Source: Cognatiyoonia koreensis (lineage in GTDB: Bacteria; Pseudomonadota; Alphaproteobacteria; Rhodobacterales; Rhodobacteraceae). From it: 64,000 nucleotides of DNA. Location: contig NZ_FOIZ01000001.1 of assembly GCF_900109295.1 (NCBI RefSeq), positions 682,001-746,000 of the forward strand, read 5' to 3'. The first letter of the stretch is position 1, and each line of letters opens with the position of its first letter. Below are positions 7,089 through 18,342 of the stretch, piece after piece. A model generated the notes under the pieces. The model ran no database searches, was not told the DNA's origin, and saw only the letters and a list, made by a program, of their open reading frames with translations. The position numbers were made by a program, and so were the translations under genes.

Positions 7089-9107
7089 ATGTCCGATCTT
7101 CGCAAAGTCATTATTGATGGTAATGAGATTGAAGTAGATGGGGCAATGACCCTGATCCAAGCCTGTGAACAGGCTGGGGTCGAAATCCCCCGTTTCTGCT
7201 ATCACGAACGCCTGTCCATTGCCGGCAACTGCCGCATGTGTCTGGTCGAGGTTGTGGGCGGTCCACCCAAGCCTGCCGCGTCCTGCGCGATGCAGGTCCG
7301 CGATCTACGCCCTGGCCCTGAAGGCCAGCCGCCCGTCGTCAAGACGAACAGCCCGATGGTCAAGAAGGCCCGCGAAGGCGTGATGGAATTCCTGCTGATC
7401 AACCACCCGCTTGATTGCCCGATCTGCGATCAGGGCGGCGAATGCGACCTTCAGGATCAGGCGATGGCCTATGGCGTCGATTTTTCCCGTTTCCGCGAAC
7501 CCAAACGCGCGACTGAGGATCTTGATCTCGGGCCACTTGTCGAAACCCACATGACGCGCTGCATCTCTTGCACCCGTTGCGTACGCTTCACGACCGAAGT
7601 CGCGGGCATTCACCAGATGGGTCAGACGGGCCGCGGTGAAGATGCGGAAATCACCAGCTATCTTGGCGAAACGCTCGACTCGAACTTGCAGGGCAACATC
7701 ATCGACCTCTGCCCGGTCGGCGCGCTTGTTTCTAAACCATATGCGTTCACTGCCCGCCCGTGGGAACTGACAAAAACGGAAAGCATCGACGTGATGGACG
7801 CGATGGGTGCTTCGATCCGCGTGGACACAAAGGGCCGCGAAGTGATGCGAATCCTGCCGCGCAACCACGACGGCACGAACGAAGAATGGATTTCCGACAA
7901 GACCCGCTTTGTCTTCGACGGCCTGCGTCGTCAGCGCCTGGATACACCTTATATCCGTGAAAACGGCAAACTGCGCAAAGCGACGTGGCCAGAAGCGCTC
8001 TCTGCCGCGGCTGCGGCGATGAAGGGCAAGAAGATCGCCGGACTTGTCGGCGATCTGGCCCCGGCCGAAGCAGCCTATGCACTGAAAGAACTGATCGAAG
8101 GGCAGGGCGGGAACGTCGAATGCCGCACAGACGGTGCAAAGCTGCCAGCGGGGAACCGGTCGGGCTATGTCGGCACGGCCTCTATCGAAGACATCGACAG
8201 CGCGCGCGCAATCCTGTTGATCGGGACCAATCCCCGGATTGAAGCGCCGGTTCTGAATGCGCGTATCCGCAAGGCATGGACGCACGGCGCGACGGTGGGT
8301 CTTGTCGGCGATCCCGTGGATCTGACCTACGACTATAATCACGTCGGCACAGGCCCGGCTGCGCTGGAATCCCTGTCCGAGAGCGGCTTTGATCCAGACA
8401 CCGACGGGCCGTCGCTGATCATTTTGGGGCAGGGCGCTTTGGCGCGCGAGGATGGCGAGGCCGTGCTGGCCAAAGCCATGGCATTGGCCGAAAGTACACA
8501 ATCCGGCCTTTTGATCCTGCACACCGCCGCAGGGCGCGTTGGTGCAATGGACGTGAACGCCGTGACAGAGGGTGGCCTGACTGCCGCGCTTAACGGAGCA
8601 GATGTCGTATACAACCTCGGATCTGAAGAGGGCGATGTCCCATCCGGACCTTTCGTGATCTATCAGGGCAGCCACGGTGATCGCGGTGCGCATCGCGCCG
8701 ATATCATCCTCCCGGCGGCGGCCTATACCGAAGAAAACGGGCTGTTCGTGAACACCGAAGGGCGGCCGCAACTTGCGATGCGGGCCAGCTTTGCACCCGG
8801 TCAGGCCAAGGAAAACTGGGCGATCTTGCGGGCCCTGTCCGCAGAGCTCGACGCGACACTGCCCTACAACAGCCTTGCACAGTTGCGCACGGCGCTCATC
8901 GGCAAGCACCCACATCTTGGTAACATCGATGATGTTGCTGAAAACGAATGGACGCCGCTGAAAGCCAAGAAGATGGGCAAGGCCGACTTCCGCTATGCGC
9001 TTAGCGATTTCTACCTCACGAACCCGATTGCCCGTGCAAGCCAGCTGATGGCCGAACTCTCGGCGAACGCCAAGGCGCGTGCGGCGACCCCGATGGCGGC
9101 AGAGTGA
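7089..9107 (+). CDS. nuoG: NADH-quinone oxidoreductase subunit G
   Basis: This is the 75 kDa subunit carrying a chain of Fe-S clusters in the peripheral arm. Visible ligands are C37, C48, C51 and C66 for the [2Fe-2S] cluster; H106, C110, C113 and C119 for the His-ligated [4Fe-4S] cluster; and C158, C161, C164 and C208 for the third. The rest is a molybdopterin-oxidoreductase-like domain without catalytic function in complex I. The extra N7 cluster ligands of E. coli-type NuoG are not evident. Length (672 residues) fits the alphaproteobacterial/mitochondrial form. Confidence 0.98.
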   Translation: MSDLRKVIIDGNEIEVDGAMTLIQACEQAGVEIPRFCYHERLSIAGNCRMCLVEVVGGPPKPAASCAMQVRDLRPGPEGQPPVVKTNSPMVKKAREGVMEFLLINHPLDCPICDQGGECDLQDQAMAYGVDFSRFREPKRATEDLDLGPLVETHMTRCISCTRCVRFTTEVAGIHQMGQTGRGEDAEITSYLGETLDSNLQGNIIDLCPVGALVSKPYAFTARPWELTKTESIDVMDAMGASIRVDTKGREVMRILPRNHDGTNEEWISDKTRFVFDGLRRQRLDTPYIRENGKLRKATWPEALSAAAAAMKGKKIAGLVGDLAPAEAAYALKELIEGQGGNVECRTDGAKLPAGNRSGYVGTASIEDIDSARAILLIGTNPRIEAPVLNARIRKAWTHGATVGLVGDPVDLTYDYNHVGTGPAALESLSESGFDPDTDGPSLIILGQGALAREDGEAVLAKAMALAESTQSGLLILHTAAGRVGAMDVNAVTEGGLTAALNGADVVYNLGSEEGDVPSGPFVIYQGSHGDRGAHRADIILPAAAYTEENGLFVNTEGRPQLAMRASFAPGQAKENWAILRALSAELDATLPYNSLAQLRTALIGKHPHLGNIDDVAENEWTPLKAKKMGKADFRYALSDFYLTNPIARASQLMAELSANAKARAATPMAAE

Positions 9108-9110
9108 GAC

Positions 9111-9494
9111 ATGCGCGCCGCCCTTCTTCCCATGCTGGCCCTTGCGGCCTGCGCTGGTACGACTGTTCCGTCAGGGCTGGAGAACGCCGTGATCTATGAA
9201 GGTGTGCAGACAAATCTGCTCGAAGGCGATCTCGTCAACTTCATCGTGAGCGCGTCGGGGAATGCAACGCGCGAGGACGCGATCGAATACGCAGAATGCG
9301 CAGCAGCGCAGTACACATTGATCCGCGGTTTCGGGTTCGCACGGCACGTGCGCACAACCGTTGATCGCAACGGCGGGGCCTTCGTGGCCGATGCCATCTA
9401 TACAATTTCGCCTGACCTGCCGCGCGGGTCACGCACAATCGACGCTGAAGTGACGGTCGCAAACTGCGGCGTCTCCGGCATCCCGACGGTGTAA
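9111..9494 (+). CDS. Small lipoprotein between nuoG and nuoH
   Basis: This 127-residue protein starts three bases after the nuoG stop. It has a short lipoprotein signal with lipobox LAAC (Cys 14). The mature domain has an AECAAAQYTLIRGFGFARHVRT segment with C63 and a second Cys at 119. The combination looks like a compact alpha/beta fold held by a disulfide. Similar lipoproteins occur in roseobacter genomes, but I cannot name a characterised one. Position makes co-expression with complex I near certain. Confidence 0.83.
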   Translation: MRAALLPMLALAACAGTTVPSGLENAVIYEGVQTNLLEGDLVNFIVSASGNATREDAIEYAECAAAQYTLIRGFGFARHVRTTVDRNGGAFVADAIYTISPDLPRGSRTIDAEVTVANCGVSGIPTV

Positions 9495-9503
9495 GGAACA
9501 ACA

Positions 9504-10544
9504 ATGGTAGAGTTTTTCACCAATACGAACCTTGGGATCGTGCTCGTGATCCTGGGTCAGTGCTTGCTGGTTCTGATCCCGGTACTCGTGGCGCTGGCCT
9601 TCCTGATGTATGCCGACCGCAAGGTCTGGGCTGCGGTGCAGATGCGCAAGGGGCCAAACGTCGTCGGTGCTTTCGGTTTGTTGCAGTCGTTTGCAGACTT
9701 CCTGAAATACATCGTCAAGGAAATCGTCGTGCCCGCCGGTGCGGACAAGGCTGTCTTCTTCCTCGCGCCGATGATCACGTTCGTCCTCGCCGTTATTGCG
9801 TGGTCGGTCATCCCGTTCAACGACGGCTGGGTTCTGGCGGATATCAACGTCGCGATCCTGTTCATCTTCGCTGTAGGCTCACTCGAAGTTTATGGTGTGA
9901 TTATGGGCGGTTGGGCGTCGAACTCAAAGTACCCGTTCCTTGGATCGCTCCGCTCGGCAGCGCAGATGATCTCTTACGAGGTGTCGTTAGGCCTGATCAT
10001 AATCGGCATCATCATGTCCACCGGATCCATGAACCTGACAGACATCGTCAAGGCGCAGGACGGGGCCGGGCTCTTTAGCTGGTACTGGGTCGCGCACTTC
10101 CCGATGCTGTTTCTGTTCTTCATCTCGGCACTGGCCGAAACGAACCGCCCGCCATTCGATCTGCCAGAAGCGGAATCCGAATTGGTGGCAGGCTATCAGG
10201 TGGAATATTCCTCGACGCCGTTCCTGCTGTTCATGATCGGCGAACTGATGGCCGTGGTGCTGATGTGCGCGCTCGTCTCGCTACTGTTCCTTGGCGGCTG
10301 GCTGTCGCCCATTCCGTTCTTGCCCGATGGCATCTTCTGGATGGTCATAAAAATGGGCCTCGTTTTCTTCATGTTCGCCATGGTGAAGGCAATCACACCG
10401 CGCTACCGCTACGACCAGTTGATGCGGATCGGCTGGAAGGTCTTCCTGCCGCTCTCGCTCGGCTGGGTCGTTCTGGTCGCGTTCCTGACGAAATTCGAAG
10501 TCGGCGGTGCCATCTGGGCGCGCTACTTGGTCATGGGAGGTTAA
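9504..10544 (+). CDS. nuoH: NADH-quinone oxidoreductase subunit H
   Basis: This is the ND1-type membrane subunit that forms the quinone-channel entrance with NuoB and NuoD. The 346-residue protein is multi-spanning and shows the conserved loops [16 protein letters not shown] and [19 protein letters not shown], which contain the acidic residues implicated in coupling quinone reduction to proton transfer. Later [13 protein letters not shown] and [10 protein letters not shown] are also typical. It starts nine bases after the preceding lipoprotein gene and is followed after one base by nuoI. Confidence 0.98.
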   Translation: MVEFFTNTNLGIVLVILGQCLLVLIPVLVALAFLMYADRKVWAAVQMRKGPNVVGAFGLLQSFADFLKYIVKEIVVPAGADKAVFFLAPMITFVLAVIAWSVIPFNDGWVLADINVAILFIFAVGSLEVYGVIMGGWASNSKYPFLGSLRSAAQMISYEVSLGLIIIGIIMSTGSMNLTDIVKAQDGAGLFSWYWVAHFPMLFLFFISALAETNRPPFDLPEAESELVAGYQVEYSSTPFLLFMIGELMAVVLMCALVSLLFLGGWLSPIPFLPDGIFWMVIKMGLVFFMFAMVKAITPRYRYDQLMRIGWKVFLPLSLGWVVLVAFLTKFEVGGAIWARYLVMGG

Positions 10545-10545
10545 G

Positions 10546-11031
10546 ATGGACTATAACCGCGCCACGAAATACTTCCTGTTGATGGACTTCTGGAAAGCCT
10601 TTGGGCTGACCATGAAGTATTTCTTTTCGCCCAAGGCTACGCTGAACTACCCGCACGAAAAGGGGCCTCTGTCCCCGCGTTTTCGTGGTGAGCACGCGCT
10701 GCGCCGCTATCCGAACGGCGAAGAACGCTGCATCGCCTGCAAGCTCTGCGAAGCCGTCTGCCCGGCACAAGCGATCACTATCGACGCAGAACCCCGCGAT
10801 GACGGATCACGCCGTACGACGCGCTATGACATCGACATGACCAAATGTATCTACTGCGGTTTCTGCCAGGAAGCCTGTCCGGTCGATGCCATTGTCGAAG
10901 GCCCGAATTTCGAGTTCAGCACCGAAACACGCGAAGAGCTGTATTACGACAAGTACAAGCTTCTGGAAAACGGCGACCGCTGGGAAGCCGAAATCGCCCG
11001 TAACCTCGAAATGGATGCGCCGTACAGATGA
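10546..11031 (+). CDS. nuoI: NADH-quinone oxidoreductase subunit I
   Basis: This 161-residue ferredoxin-like subunit carries clusters N6a and N6b, which relay electrons towards NuoB. Two CxxCxxCxxxCP motifs are present: C62, C65, C68, C72 and C101, C104, C107, C111. The N-terminal amphipathic helix ([14 protein letters not shown]) anchors it to the membrane arm. ATG at 10546 is preceded by GGAGG. The stop overlaps the next start by four bases. Confidence 0.98.
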   Translation: MDYNRATKYFLLMDFWKAFGLTMKYFFSPKATLNYPHEKGPLSPRFRGEHALRRYPNGEERCIACKLCEAVCPAQAITIDAEPRDDGSRRTTRYDIDMTKCIYCGFCQEACPVDAIVEGPNFEFSTETREELYYDKYKLLENGDRWEAEIARNLEMDAPYR

Positions 11032-11522
11032 AGTCGATTGCACATCATATGTGCGGCTTGGCCGTGTGCGGATTATTTGCATCACCTGCCACTGGCCAAG
11101 AGCTGACGGCGGACAGGGCAGGTATGGGCGCACTGCGCTTCTTTGCAGAAAATTGCCTTGATTCAGCGCCTTCGTTCAACGACACCCACCGGCTTATGCA
11201 GCAGCGCAGCCAGTCGATCGGCGTCACGCTGTTTTCCGATGGCCCAAACCTTGAGCTTTTCGCGCGTGATGAAAAGTGTGTGTGCGCCGCGTCATTCATC
11301 GTATGGCACACGCATCTGCCGAATGTCATTCAGAACCTGCACTACGTCGTGAAAGAAGAAGCACGGATTGCATGGCGATCTGCGACCAAAGAACCGACAA
11401 AAATCACACTCGACTTCGAAGGTACCGAGGCCTTCGTAGGCATAGGCTATCGGGAAACCACGAACGATCGCGTTCTTGTTGTATCCACCATGATCGAACG
11501 CGAGGGGAGCTGTCCCGCATGA
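11028..11522 (+). CDS. Secreted cysteine-containing protein in nuo operon
   Basis: This 164-residue protein begins in a 4-base ATGA overlap with nuoI. Residues 1-24 look like a Sec signal peptide ending near ATGQ. The mature part has C43 and a CxC pair at C84/C86 (DEKCVCAAS), with another Cys near the C-terminus. I do not recognise the family. The CxC could bind a metal or form disulfides in the periplasm. Codons are slightly more AT-rich than in nuoI. The gene is coupled on both sides. Confidence 0.8.
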   Translation: MKSIAHHMCGLAVCGLFASPATGQELTADRAGMGALRFFAENCLDSAPSFNDTHRLMQQRSQSIGVTLFSDGPNLELFARDEKCVCAASFIVWHTHLPNVIQNLHYVVKEEARIAWRSATKEPTKITLDFEGTEAFVGIGYRETTNDRVLVVSTMIEREGSCPA

Positions 11523-11914
11523 CCGATAACCCCTTCGAAGCCATGATGAAAATGGGCCAGGACTGGGCCAAGCAAATGAACCCTGCAATGGAAACCTTCA
11601 CGCCCAAAGCGTGGGAGGCGATGATGCCGACCATGCCCAAGGACATGATGGAAGCCTTCATGGGCAAGGGGCTGAACCCCGAAGGGCTTGATGCGAAGAC
11701 GCGTCTGCTGTTGACACTGATGGGCCTGACGATCATGGGCGCACAGGCAGAGGCACAGGTGCGCCTGACGGTGCGCCACGCTGTCGAGGCGGGGGCAACC
11801 AAGCAGGAGATCGCTGAAACTATCGCGCAGGCCGCGATGTTCGGCGGGGTGCCAGCGATGACAAAGGCGATGGAACTCGCCACCGAAGTATTGGACAAAG
11901 GGGACGAGGCATGA
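11519..11914 (+). CDS. Carboxymuconolactone decarboxylase-like protein lacking the CxxC motif
   Basis: This 131-residue cytosolic protein starts in an ATGA overlap. The N-terminal half is Met-rich ([27 protein letters not shown]). The C-terminal half has the all-helical CMD/AhpD-like pattern: [49 protein letters not shown]. Redox-active AhpD-type members have a CxxC before the conserved His; here the protein has no Cys at all, so peroxidase activity of that type is excluded. It may be a structural or ligand-binding homologue. It overlaps nuoJ by four bases. Confidence 0.82.
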   Translation: MTDNPFEAMMKMGQDWAKQMNPAMETFTPKAWEAMMPTMPKDMMEAFMGKGLNPEGLDAKTRLLLTLMGLTIMGAQAEAQVRLTVRHAVEAGATKQEIAETIAQAAMFGGVPAMTKAMELATEVLDKGDEA

Positions 11915-12516
11915 CTGTCTTCGCTTTCACTTTCTACGTTTTTGCCGTTTCGACGGTGCTGGGCGGTCTGATGACCGTGCTAAGCCGGAACCCGGTGCAT
12001 TCGGTACTATGGCTGATCCTCGCGTTCCTGTCGGCTGCGGGCCTCTTCGTCACACTCGGGGCGGAATTTGTCGCGATGCTGCTGGTGATCGTCTACGTGG
12101 GCGCGGTTGCCGTGCTCTTCCTCTTTGTGGTGATGATGCTCGACGTCGATTTCGCCGAGCTGAAGGCAGAAATGTCGAAATACCTCCCGCTGGGTTTGTT
12201 GATCGGTGTGATCATGTTGATGCAGATGGCGATGGCCTTTGGTGTCTGGGGATATTCCGAAGGGGTCGAAACCCGCATCGCTGCACCGCAAGGCGATCTG
12301 GATAACACCGCCGCCCTCGGGATGCTGCTTTACGACAAGTATTTCATGCTGTTCCAGCTGTCCGGCCTGATCCTGCTGGTCGCAATGATCGGGGCAATTG
12401 TGCTGACACTGCGCCACCGCGTGGACATCAAACGCCAGAACGTCATCGCCCAAATGCACCGCGACCCGGCGGTCGCGATGGAGCTGAAAGACGTCAAACC
12501 GGGGCAGGGATTGTAA
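11911..12516 (+). CDS. nuoJ: NADH-quinone oxidoreductase subunit J
   Basis: This ND6-type membrane subunit has 201 residues and five predicted helices. The conserved segment around [27 protein letters not shown] contains the pi-bulge helix that takes part in coupling between the quinone site and proton channels. The start overlaps the preceding gene by four bases, and nuoK follows two bases after the stop. Confidence 0.97.
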   Translation: MTVFAFTFYVFAVSTVLGGLMTVLSRNPVHSVLWLILAFLSAAGLFVTLGAEFVAMLLVIVYVGAVAVLFLFVVMMLDVDFAELKAEMSKYLPLGLLIGVIMLMQMAMAFGVWGYSEGVETRIAAPQGDLDNTAALGMLLYDKYFMLFQLSGLILLVAMIGAIVLTLRHRVDIKRQNVIAQMHRDPAVAMELKDVKPGQGL

Positions 12517-12518
12517 TC

Positions 12519-12824
12519 ATGATCGGACTTGAACACTACCTCACAGTGGCCGCGGCCCTGTTTGTCATTGGCATCTTCGGGCTGTTCCTGAACCGCAAGA
12601 ACGTAATCATCCTGCTGATGAGCATCGAATTGATGCTGCTGGCGGTGAATATCAACTTTGTCGCTTTCTCAAGCTATCTCGACGATCTGGTCGGGCAGGT
12701 CTTCACCCTGTTCGTTCTGACCGTCGCCGCCGCCGAGGCCGCAATTGGCCTTGCGATCCTTGTCTGTTTCTTCCGCAACCGCGGGACCATTGATGTTGAA
12801 GACGTCAATGTGATGAAGGGGTAG
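12519..12824 (+). CDS. nuoK: NADH-quinone oxidoreductase subunit K
   Basis: This is the ND4L-type subunit, 101 residues with three membrane helices. The conserved glutamates of the proton path are present in [17 protein letters not shown] and [13 protein letters not shown]. Length and sequence are standard. It follows nuoJ after two bases. Confidence 0.98.
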   Translation: MIGLEHYLTVAAALFVIGIFGLFLNRKNVIILLMSIELMLLAVNINFVAFSSYLDDLVGQVFTLFVLTVAAAEAAIGLAILVCFFRNRGTIDVEDVNVMKG

Positions 12825-12828
12825 GGAT

Positions 12829-13230
12829 ATGTGGCGTTTCGCATCATATCTTATCGGTGTCGCGTTTTGCCTGACCGCATCGGCGGCGTCAGCGCTGGTT
12901 CTCCCACCGCCACCGGCGGATTGTACGCTCCGAGATGGGACCGAAATCCGGTTTCAAGGTGCTGACTCCAACGAGATCAGTCTTGTAGAGACGTCACGAA
13001 ATGGCAGTTCAGTTGTTCTTGGATTTCCGGAGCAAAGACGCGGTCTTACCATTCGCGCACGAGAAAACGGATCATTGTTTGGCGTTGTTGGTCAACTTCA
13101 AACAATGATCGCCAGCCCAGATACGTTTAATCTTTTGGACGTCGCGGCTGCTTTCGACCAAGACAAATTTAACACTGAAATCGGGTATCTTTCGCCTGAT
13201 TTGCTGCGCTGTATGGCCAAGGATAACTAG
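12829..13230 (+). CDS. Secreted hypothetical protein between nuoK and nuoL
   Basis: This 133-residue protein starts four bases after nuoK and ends four bases before nuoL. Residues 1-22 form a signal peptide (cleavage near ASA-L). The mature part begins VLPPPPADC and has C32 and C128, the likely disulfide, with a mainly beta pattern between. Base composition is more AT-rich than in nuoK or nuoL, which may point to faster evolution or later insertion. No family is recognised. Confidence 0.78.
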   Translation: MWRFASYLIGVAFCLTASAASALVLPPPPADCTLRDGTEIRFQGADSNEISLVETSRNGSSVVLGFPEQRRGLTIRARENGSLFGVVGQLQTMIASPDTFNLLDVAAAFDQDKFNTEIGYLSPDLLRCMAKDN

Positions 13231-13234
13231 TACC

Positions 13235-15352
13235 ATGGAAACCATCATCCTCTTCGCCCCCTTGGTCGGTGCATTGATTGCAGGCTTCGGTTGGAAGTTC
13301 ATTGGTGAGACCGCTGCGCAGTGGACCGCCACCAGCCTGTTGTTCCTCGCCGCCTTCCTGTCGTGGATCGTTTTCCTGACCTTTGACGGCACAACCGAAA
13401 ACATCCAGATCCTGCGCTGGATTGAGTCCGGCAGTCTGTCCACCGATTGGGCGATCCGCATGGACCGTCTGACGGCGACGATGCTGATCGTCATCACCAC
13501 GGTTTCGGCGCTCGTGCACCTCTACTCCTTCGGCTACATGGCCCATGACGAGAATTTCAAAGAGGGCGAGCATTACAAGGCCCGCTTCTTTGCCTACCTG
13601 TCCTTCTTCACCTTCGCGATGTTGATGCTGGTGACTGCCGACAACCTCGTGCAGATGTTCTTTGGCTGGGAAGGCGTGGGCGTCGCATCCTATCTGCTGA
13701 TCGGATTCTACTACAAAAAGCCTTCAGCCAACGCGGCTGCGATCAAGGCTTTCGTGGTCAACCGCGTGGGTGACTTCGGCTTTGCGCTTGGCATCTTTGC
13801 GCTGTTCTACCTGACAGACAGCATCAAGTTCGATGATATCTTCGCCGTCGCGCCAGAGTTGGCGCAAACCCAGATGACCTTCCTGTGGACTGACTGGAAC
13901 GCGGCAAACGTCATCGCATTCCTTTTGTTTGTCGGTGCGATGGGTAAATCGGCGCAGCTTTTCCTGCACACATGGCTGCCCGACGCGATGGAAGGCCCGA
14001 CACCAGTGTCTGCCCTGATCCATGCCGCGACCATGGTGACAGCCGGTGTCTTCCTTGTCTGCCGCATGTCGCCGCTGATGGAATACGCACCTGCTGCGAC
14101 GGCCTTCATCGTCTTCCTTGGTGCAACAACAGCGTTCTTCGCCGCGACCGTCGGTCTGGTACAGAATGACATCAAACGTGTCATCGCCTATTCAACCTGT
14201 TCGCAGCTTGGTTACATGTTCGTCGCCGCTGGTCTTGGCGTTTACTCTGTCGCGATGTTCCACCTTCTGACACACGCGTTCTTCAAGGCGATGCTGTTCC
14301 TTGGAGCAGGGTCCGTCATCCACGGGATGCACCACGAACAGGACATGCGGAACTATGGCGGGCTGAAAGACAAGATGCCCAAGACGTTCTGGATGATGAT
14401 GATCGGCACGCTGGCAATTACCGGTGTGGGTATTCCACTGCTCTACATCGGCTTCCCTGTCGGCTTTGCCGGTTTTGTTTCCAAAGATGCGATCATCGAA
14501 AGCGCCTATGCTGGCACGGCAGGCGGCTACGCGTTCTGGATGCTGCTGATCGCGGCGCTTTTCACCAGCTTCTACAGCTGGCGGCTTATGTTCCTGACGT
14601 TCTACGGCACACCGCGTGGCGACAAGCACACGCATGAACATGCGCACGAAAGCCCGACGACGATGCTGGCCCCGCTTTATGTGCTGGCCATCGGCGCGGT
14701 CTTTTCGGGGATGTTCTTTTACAAGCCTTTCTTTGGATCGGACGAAAGCGTCGGCAAGTTTTTTGGTGTCCTCGACAAATCCGAGGTATCAGCCGAAGAC
14801 CATGCGAATGCCTTCTACCTGATCGCACCCGCCTATGCCGCTGGTGAGGAAACCGCCGACGGTGACGACCATGGCTCCGCAGCCTGGCCCGAAACGCCGG
14901 GCAAGGGCGCGATCTTCAAGCACCCTGACAACCACGTCCTGCACGAAGCGCATCTGGTGCCCACATGGGTCAAGGTCTCGCCGTTTATCGCGATGCTGAT
15001 CGGGTTCTTCACTGCCTATATCTTCTACATCCGCAGCCCGCATCTGCCTGCACAACTCGCGCAGCAGCAGCGCCCGCTTTACAACTTCCTGCTGAACAAA
15101 TGGTACTTTGATGAGCTGTACGATTTCCTTTTCGTCAAACCGGCCGTCGCCATCGGCAACTTCCTGTGGAAGCGCGGCGATCAAGGCACGATCGACGGGG
15201 GTATCAACGGGCTGGCCATGGGGATCATTCCATTCTTCACCCGCCTCGCAGGCCGCGCACAGTCCGGTTATGTCTTCACTTACGCCTTCGCGATGGTCAT
15301 GGGGATCGTTGTGATCCTGACCTGGATCACGCTGTTCGGAGGAGCCAACTAA
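13235..15352 (+). CDS. nuoL: NADH-quinone oxidoreductase subunit L
   Basis: This ND5-type antiporter-like subunit has 705 residues. It shows the family core: [73 protein letters not shown] and [13 protein letters not shown], with the Lys and Glu residues of the proton channel. The C-terminal part includes the long lateral helix that braces the membrane arm. It shares one base with the start of nuoM (TAATG). Confidence 0.98.
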   Translation: METIILFAPLVGALIAGFGWKFIGETAAQWTATSLLFLAAFLSWIVFLTFDGTTENIQILRWIESGSLSTDWAIRMDRLTATMLIVITTVSALVHLYSFGYMAHDENFKEGEHYKARFFAYLSFFTFAMLMLVTADNLVQMFFGWEGVGVASYLLIGFYYKKPSANAAAIKAFVVNRVGDFGFALGIFALFYLTDSIKFDDIFAVAPELAQTQMTFLWTDWNAANVIAFLLFVGAMGKSAQLFLHTWLPDAMEGPTPVSALIHAATMVTAGVFLVCRMSPLMEYAPAATAFIVFLGATTAFFAATVGLVQNDIKRVIAYSTCSQLGYMFVAAGLGVYSVAMFHLLTHAFFKAMLFLGAGSVIHGMHHEQDMRNYGGLKDKMPKTFWMMMIGTLAITGVGIPLLYIGFPVGFAGFVSKDAIIESAYAGTAGGYAFWMLLIAALFTSFYSWRLMFLTFYGTPRGDKHTHEHAHESPTTMLAPLYVLAIGAVFSGMFFYKPFFGSDESVGKFFGVLDKSEVSAEDHANAFYLIAPAYAAGEETADGDDHGSAAWPETPGKGAIFKHPDNHVLHEAHLVPTWVKVSPFIAMLIGFFTAYIFYIRSPHLPAQLAQQQRPLYNFLLNKWYFDELYDFLFVKPAVAIGNFLWKRGDQGTIDGGINGLAMGIIPFFTRLAGRAQSGYVFTYAFAMVMGIVVILTWITLFGGAN

Positions 15353-16893
15353 TGGGCAACCTTCTTTCCCTCACCACATTCATCCCGCTGCTGGGCGCGC
15401 TGATCCTGGCGCTGTTCCTGCGTGGTGACGATGTTGCAGCACAGCGCAACGCGAAGTGGGTGGCGCTGGCCACAACGGTGGCTACATTTGTCGTCTCGCT
15501 GTTCATCCTCTTTGGCTTCAACCCGGCTGACACGGGCTTCCAGATGGTGGAAGAACGCGCATGGCTGATGGGCCTGAATTACAAGATGGGCGTTGACGGG
15601 ATTTCGATCCTGTTCGTGATGCTGACGACCTTCCTGATGCCGCTGGTCATCGCGTCTTGCTGGGATGTGAAAAGCCGGGTCAAGGAATACATGATTGCGT
15701 TCCTGATCCTGGAAACGCTGATGCTCGGCGTGTTCATGGCGCTCGACCTGATCCTGTTCTACCTCTTCTTCGAGGCAGGGCTGATACCGATGTTCCTGAT
15801 CATTGGCATCTGGGGCGGCAAAGACCGGATCTATGCCTCCTTCAAATTCTTCCTCTACACCTTCCTCGGCTCTGTCCTGATGCTGGTGGCAATGGTTGCG
15901 ATGTACGTGGATGCCGGCACGACCGACATCCCGACACTGATGGCGCACACCTTCGGGTCCGAAACGTTCAGCCTGTTGGGCGTGCAGATCCTCGGTGGCG
16001 CACAAACGCTGATGTGGATCGCATTCTTCGCGTCCTTCGCGGTGAAAATGCCGATGTGGCCGGTGCATACATGGCTGCCTGACGCGCACGTGCAGGCCCC
16101 GACGGCGGGGTCGGTAGTGCTGGCGGCGATCCTGCTGAAAATGGGCGGCTACGGCTTCTTGCGGTTCAGCCTGCCGATGTTCCCCATCGGGTCAGAGGTA
16201 ATGGGCCCGCTGGTCCTGTGGCTCTCGGCGATTGCGATTGTCTACACTTCGCTGGTCGCACTGGTGCAGCAAGACATGAAAAAGCTGATCGCCTATTCCT
16301 CCGTCGCGCACATGGGTTACGTGACAATGGGGATCTTTGCTGTGAACCAGCAGGGGATTGACGGCGCGATCTTCCAGATGATCTCTCACGGTTTTATTTC
16401 CGGCGCGCTCTTCCTGTGTGTTGGTGTGATCTATGACCGGATGCACACGCGCGAAATCGACGCCTATGGCGGTCTGGTCAACCGGATGCCGGCCTATGCA
16501 CTGATCTTCATGTTCTTCACGATGGCGAATGTCGGCCTGCCGGGAACATCCGGGTTCATCGGGGAATTCCTCGTGCTGGTCGGGATCTTCCAGGTGAACA
16601 CTTGGGTCGCAGCAATCGCGACAACGGGGGTGATCCTGTCGGCGGCCTATGCACTCTGGCTTTATCGCCGGGTGGTCATGGGTGATCTGATCAAGGAAAG
16701 CCTGAAGACGATAAAAGACATGACGCGCCGCGAACGGGCGATCTTTGCACCACTCGTGACAATGACACTGCTTCTGGGCGTCTATCCAAGCCTTGTGACC
16801 GATATCATCGGGCCGTCCGTCGGCGCGTTGATCGGCCAATATGACACAGCCACCGCCGCCTTCGAGGCGTCCACACAACTTGCTGCGAATTAA
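15352..16893 (+). CDS. nuoM: NADH-quinone oxidoreductase subunit M
   Basis: This ND4-type proton-pumping subunit has 513 residues, taking the ATG that overlaps the nuoL stop. Visible motifs are [69 protein letters not shown] and [20 protein letters not shown]. The conserved Glu in the FFEAG helix and Lys in the antiporter core are present. nuoN follows after 12 bases. Confidence 0.98.
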   Translation: MGNLLSLTTFIPLLGALILALFLRGDDVAAQRNAKWVALATTVATFVVSLFILFGFNPADTGFQMVEERAWLMGLNYKMGVDGISILFVMLTTFLMPLVIASCWDVKSRVKEYMIAFLILETLMLGVFMALDLILFYLFFEAGLIPMFLIIGIWGGKDRIYASFKFFLYTFLGSVLMLVAMVAMYVDAGTTDIPTLMAHTFGSETFSLLGVQILGGAQTLMWIAFFASFAVKMPMWPVHTWLPDAHVQAPTAGSVVLAAILLKMGGYGFLRFSLPMFPIGSEVMGPLVLWLSAIAIVYTSLVALVQQDMKKLIAYSSVAHMGYVTMGIFAVNQQGIDGAIFQMISHGFISGALFLCVGVIYDRMHTREIDAYGGLVNRMPAYALIFMFFTMANVGLPGTSGFIGEFLVLVGIFQVNTWVAAIATTGVILSAAYALWLYRRVVMGDLIKESLKTIKDMTRRERAIFAPLVTMTLLLGVYPSLVTDIIGPSVGALIGQYDTATAAFEASTQLAAN

Positions 16894-16905
16894 GGAGCGG
16901 GATTG

Positions 16906-18342
16906 ATGATCTCTGCTGATTTACAAACCGTCCTGCCGGAAATCCTGCTGTCGGTCTATGCGATGGCGGCACTGATCGGTGCTGTCTATACGACAAAGGA
17001 CGATGCGGCATCGCTTCTGACATGGGCCACATCCGGCATTTTCCTGCTGGTTGCAGTCTGGATCGGGATCAACGGGGCCGGAACAACAACGGCGTTCGGT
17101 GGGATGTTCATCGAAGACGCATTCGCGCGGTTCACAAAGATCGTGATCCTCGTCTCTGCGGCCGCCGTCCTGTTGATGAGCGAAGGATACATGCAGCGTC
17201 GCGGCCTCCTGCGGTTCGAGTACCCGCTGCTCGTCGCACTGGCCGTGGTCGGCATGATGGTCATGGTCTCCGCAGGCGATCTGATGGCGCTTTACATGGG
17301 GCTCGAACTGCAATCGCTCTCGCTTTATGTCGTGGCATCCTTGCGCCGTGACAGCCTCAAATCGACAGAGGCCGGTCTGAAGTATTTCGTACTTGGCGCG
17401 CTCTCTTCGGGTTTGCTGCTTTATGGGGCCTCGCTGGTCTACGGCTTTGCAGGGACAACGCTGTTCTCTGGCATCATCGCCGCGACTGCGGATGGCGTGT
17501 CGCTTGGAATGCTGTTTGGCATCGTGTTCCTGCTGGCAGGTTTCGCGTTCAAGGTCTCTGCTGCACCGTTCCACATGTGGACACCCGATGTCTACGAAGG
17601 CTCGCCCACGCCGGTCACGGCCTTCTTTGCGACTGCGCCGAAAATGGCGGCGATGGCACTGTTCGCCCGCGTCGTACATGACGCCTTCGGTGGCATTGTC
17701 GGGGACTGGCAACAGATCGTGGCGTTCCTGTCCGTGGTATCAATGTTCCTTGGGGCAATTGCCGCCATCGGGCAACGCGACATCAAACGGCTGATGGCGT
17801 ATTCCTCGATCGCGCACATGGGGTTTGCCCTGATGGGGCTGGCGGCAGGCACGGCACTGGGCGTGCAGGCGATGCTGATCTACATGGCGATCTATATCAC
17901 CATGAACATCGGTATCTTCGCGTTCATCCTGACAATGGAAAAAGACGGGCGGCCGGTGACGGATATCCATGCGCTGAAAATGTATTCCCGCGAAGAACCG
18001 CTGCGCGCAGTGGCCGTGCTGATCCTGATGTTCTCGCTTGCCGGTGTGCCGCCGTTCCTTGGGTTCTTCGGCAAACTTGGCGTGCTGCAGGCGGCTTATG
18101 ACGCAGGTCTCGGCTGGCTTGCGGTTGCGGGTGTGATCGCGTCGGTGATCGGGGCCTTCTATTATATCCGGATCGTCTACTTCATGTATTTCGGCGAAAC
18201 AGAGGATCGGCTCGAAACAAACGGCTCTCCGATTCTCTGGACGTTCCTGATGGGCGCGACCGCTGTGCTGGTGCTGGGTGTCTTCAATTTGTTCGGCATC
18301 GAACCGGCAATCGCATCGGCCGCCGCGACGCTTGTCAATTAA
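16906..18342 (+). CDS. nuoN: NADH-quinone oxidoreductase subunit N
   Basis: This ND2-type antiporter-like subunit has 478 residues. Diagnostic segments are [53 protein letters not shown] and [25 protein letters not shown] at 16906 follows AAGGAG at 16892-16897; an in-frame TTG lies just before it. It is the last nuo gene; its 3' end runs into the birA reading frame. Confidence 0.98.
   Translation: MISADLQTVLPEILLSVYAMAALIGAVYTTKDDAASLLTWATSGIFLLVAVWIGINGAGTTTAFGGMFIEDAFARFTKIVILVSAAAVLLMSEGYMQRRGLLRFEYPLLVALAVVGMMVMVSAGDLMALYMGLELQSLSLYVVASLRRDSLKSTEAGLKYFVLGALSSGLLLYGASLVYGFAGTTLFSGIIAATADGVSLGMLFGIVFLLAGFAFKVSAAPFHMWTPDVYEGSPTPVTAFFATAPKMAAMALFARVVHDAFGGIVGDWQQIVAFLSVVSMFLGAIAAIGQRDIKRLMAYSSIAHMGFALMGLAAGTALGVQAMLIYMAIYITMNIGIFAFILTMEKDGRPVTDIHALKMYSREEPLRAVAVLILMFSLAGVPPFLGFFGKLGVLQAAYDAGLGWLAVAGVIASVIGAFYYIRIVYFMYFGETEDRLETNGSPILWTFLMGATAVLVLGVFNLFGIEPAIASAAATLVN

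Noticed and set aside
7305..8915. Long open frame on the minus strand opposite nuoG (about 536 codons)
   Set aside because: It lies fully antisense to a conserved, normal nuoG; its protein is Arg/His/Asp-rich low-complexity without any domain, as expected of a GC-rich shadow frame.
18278..18331. Longer birA start at ATG 18278
   Set aside because: It would overlap nuoN by 65 bases and adds an Arg/Pro/Ser-rich stretch without family similarity.
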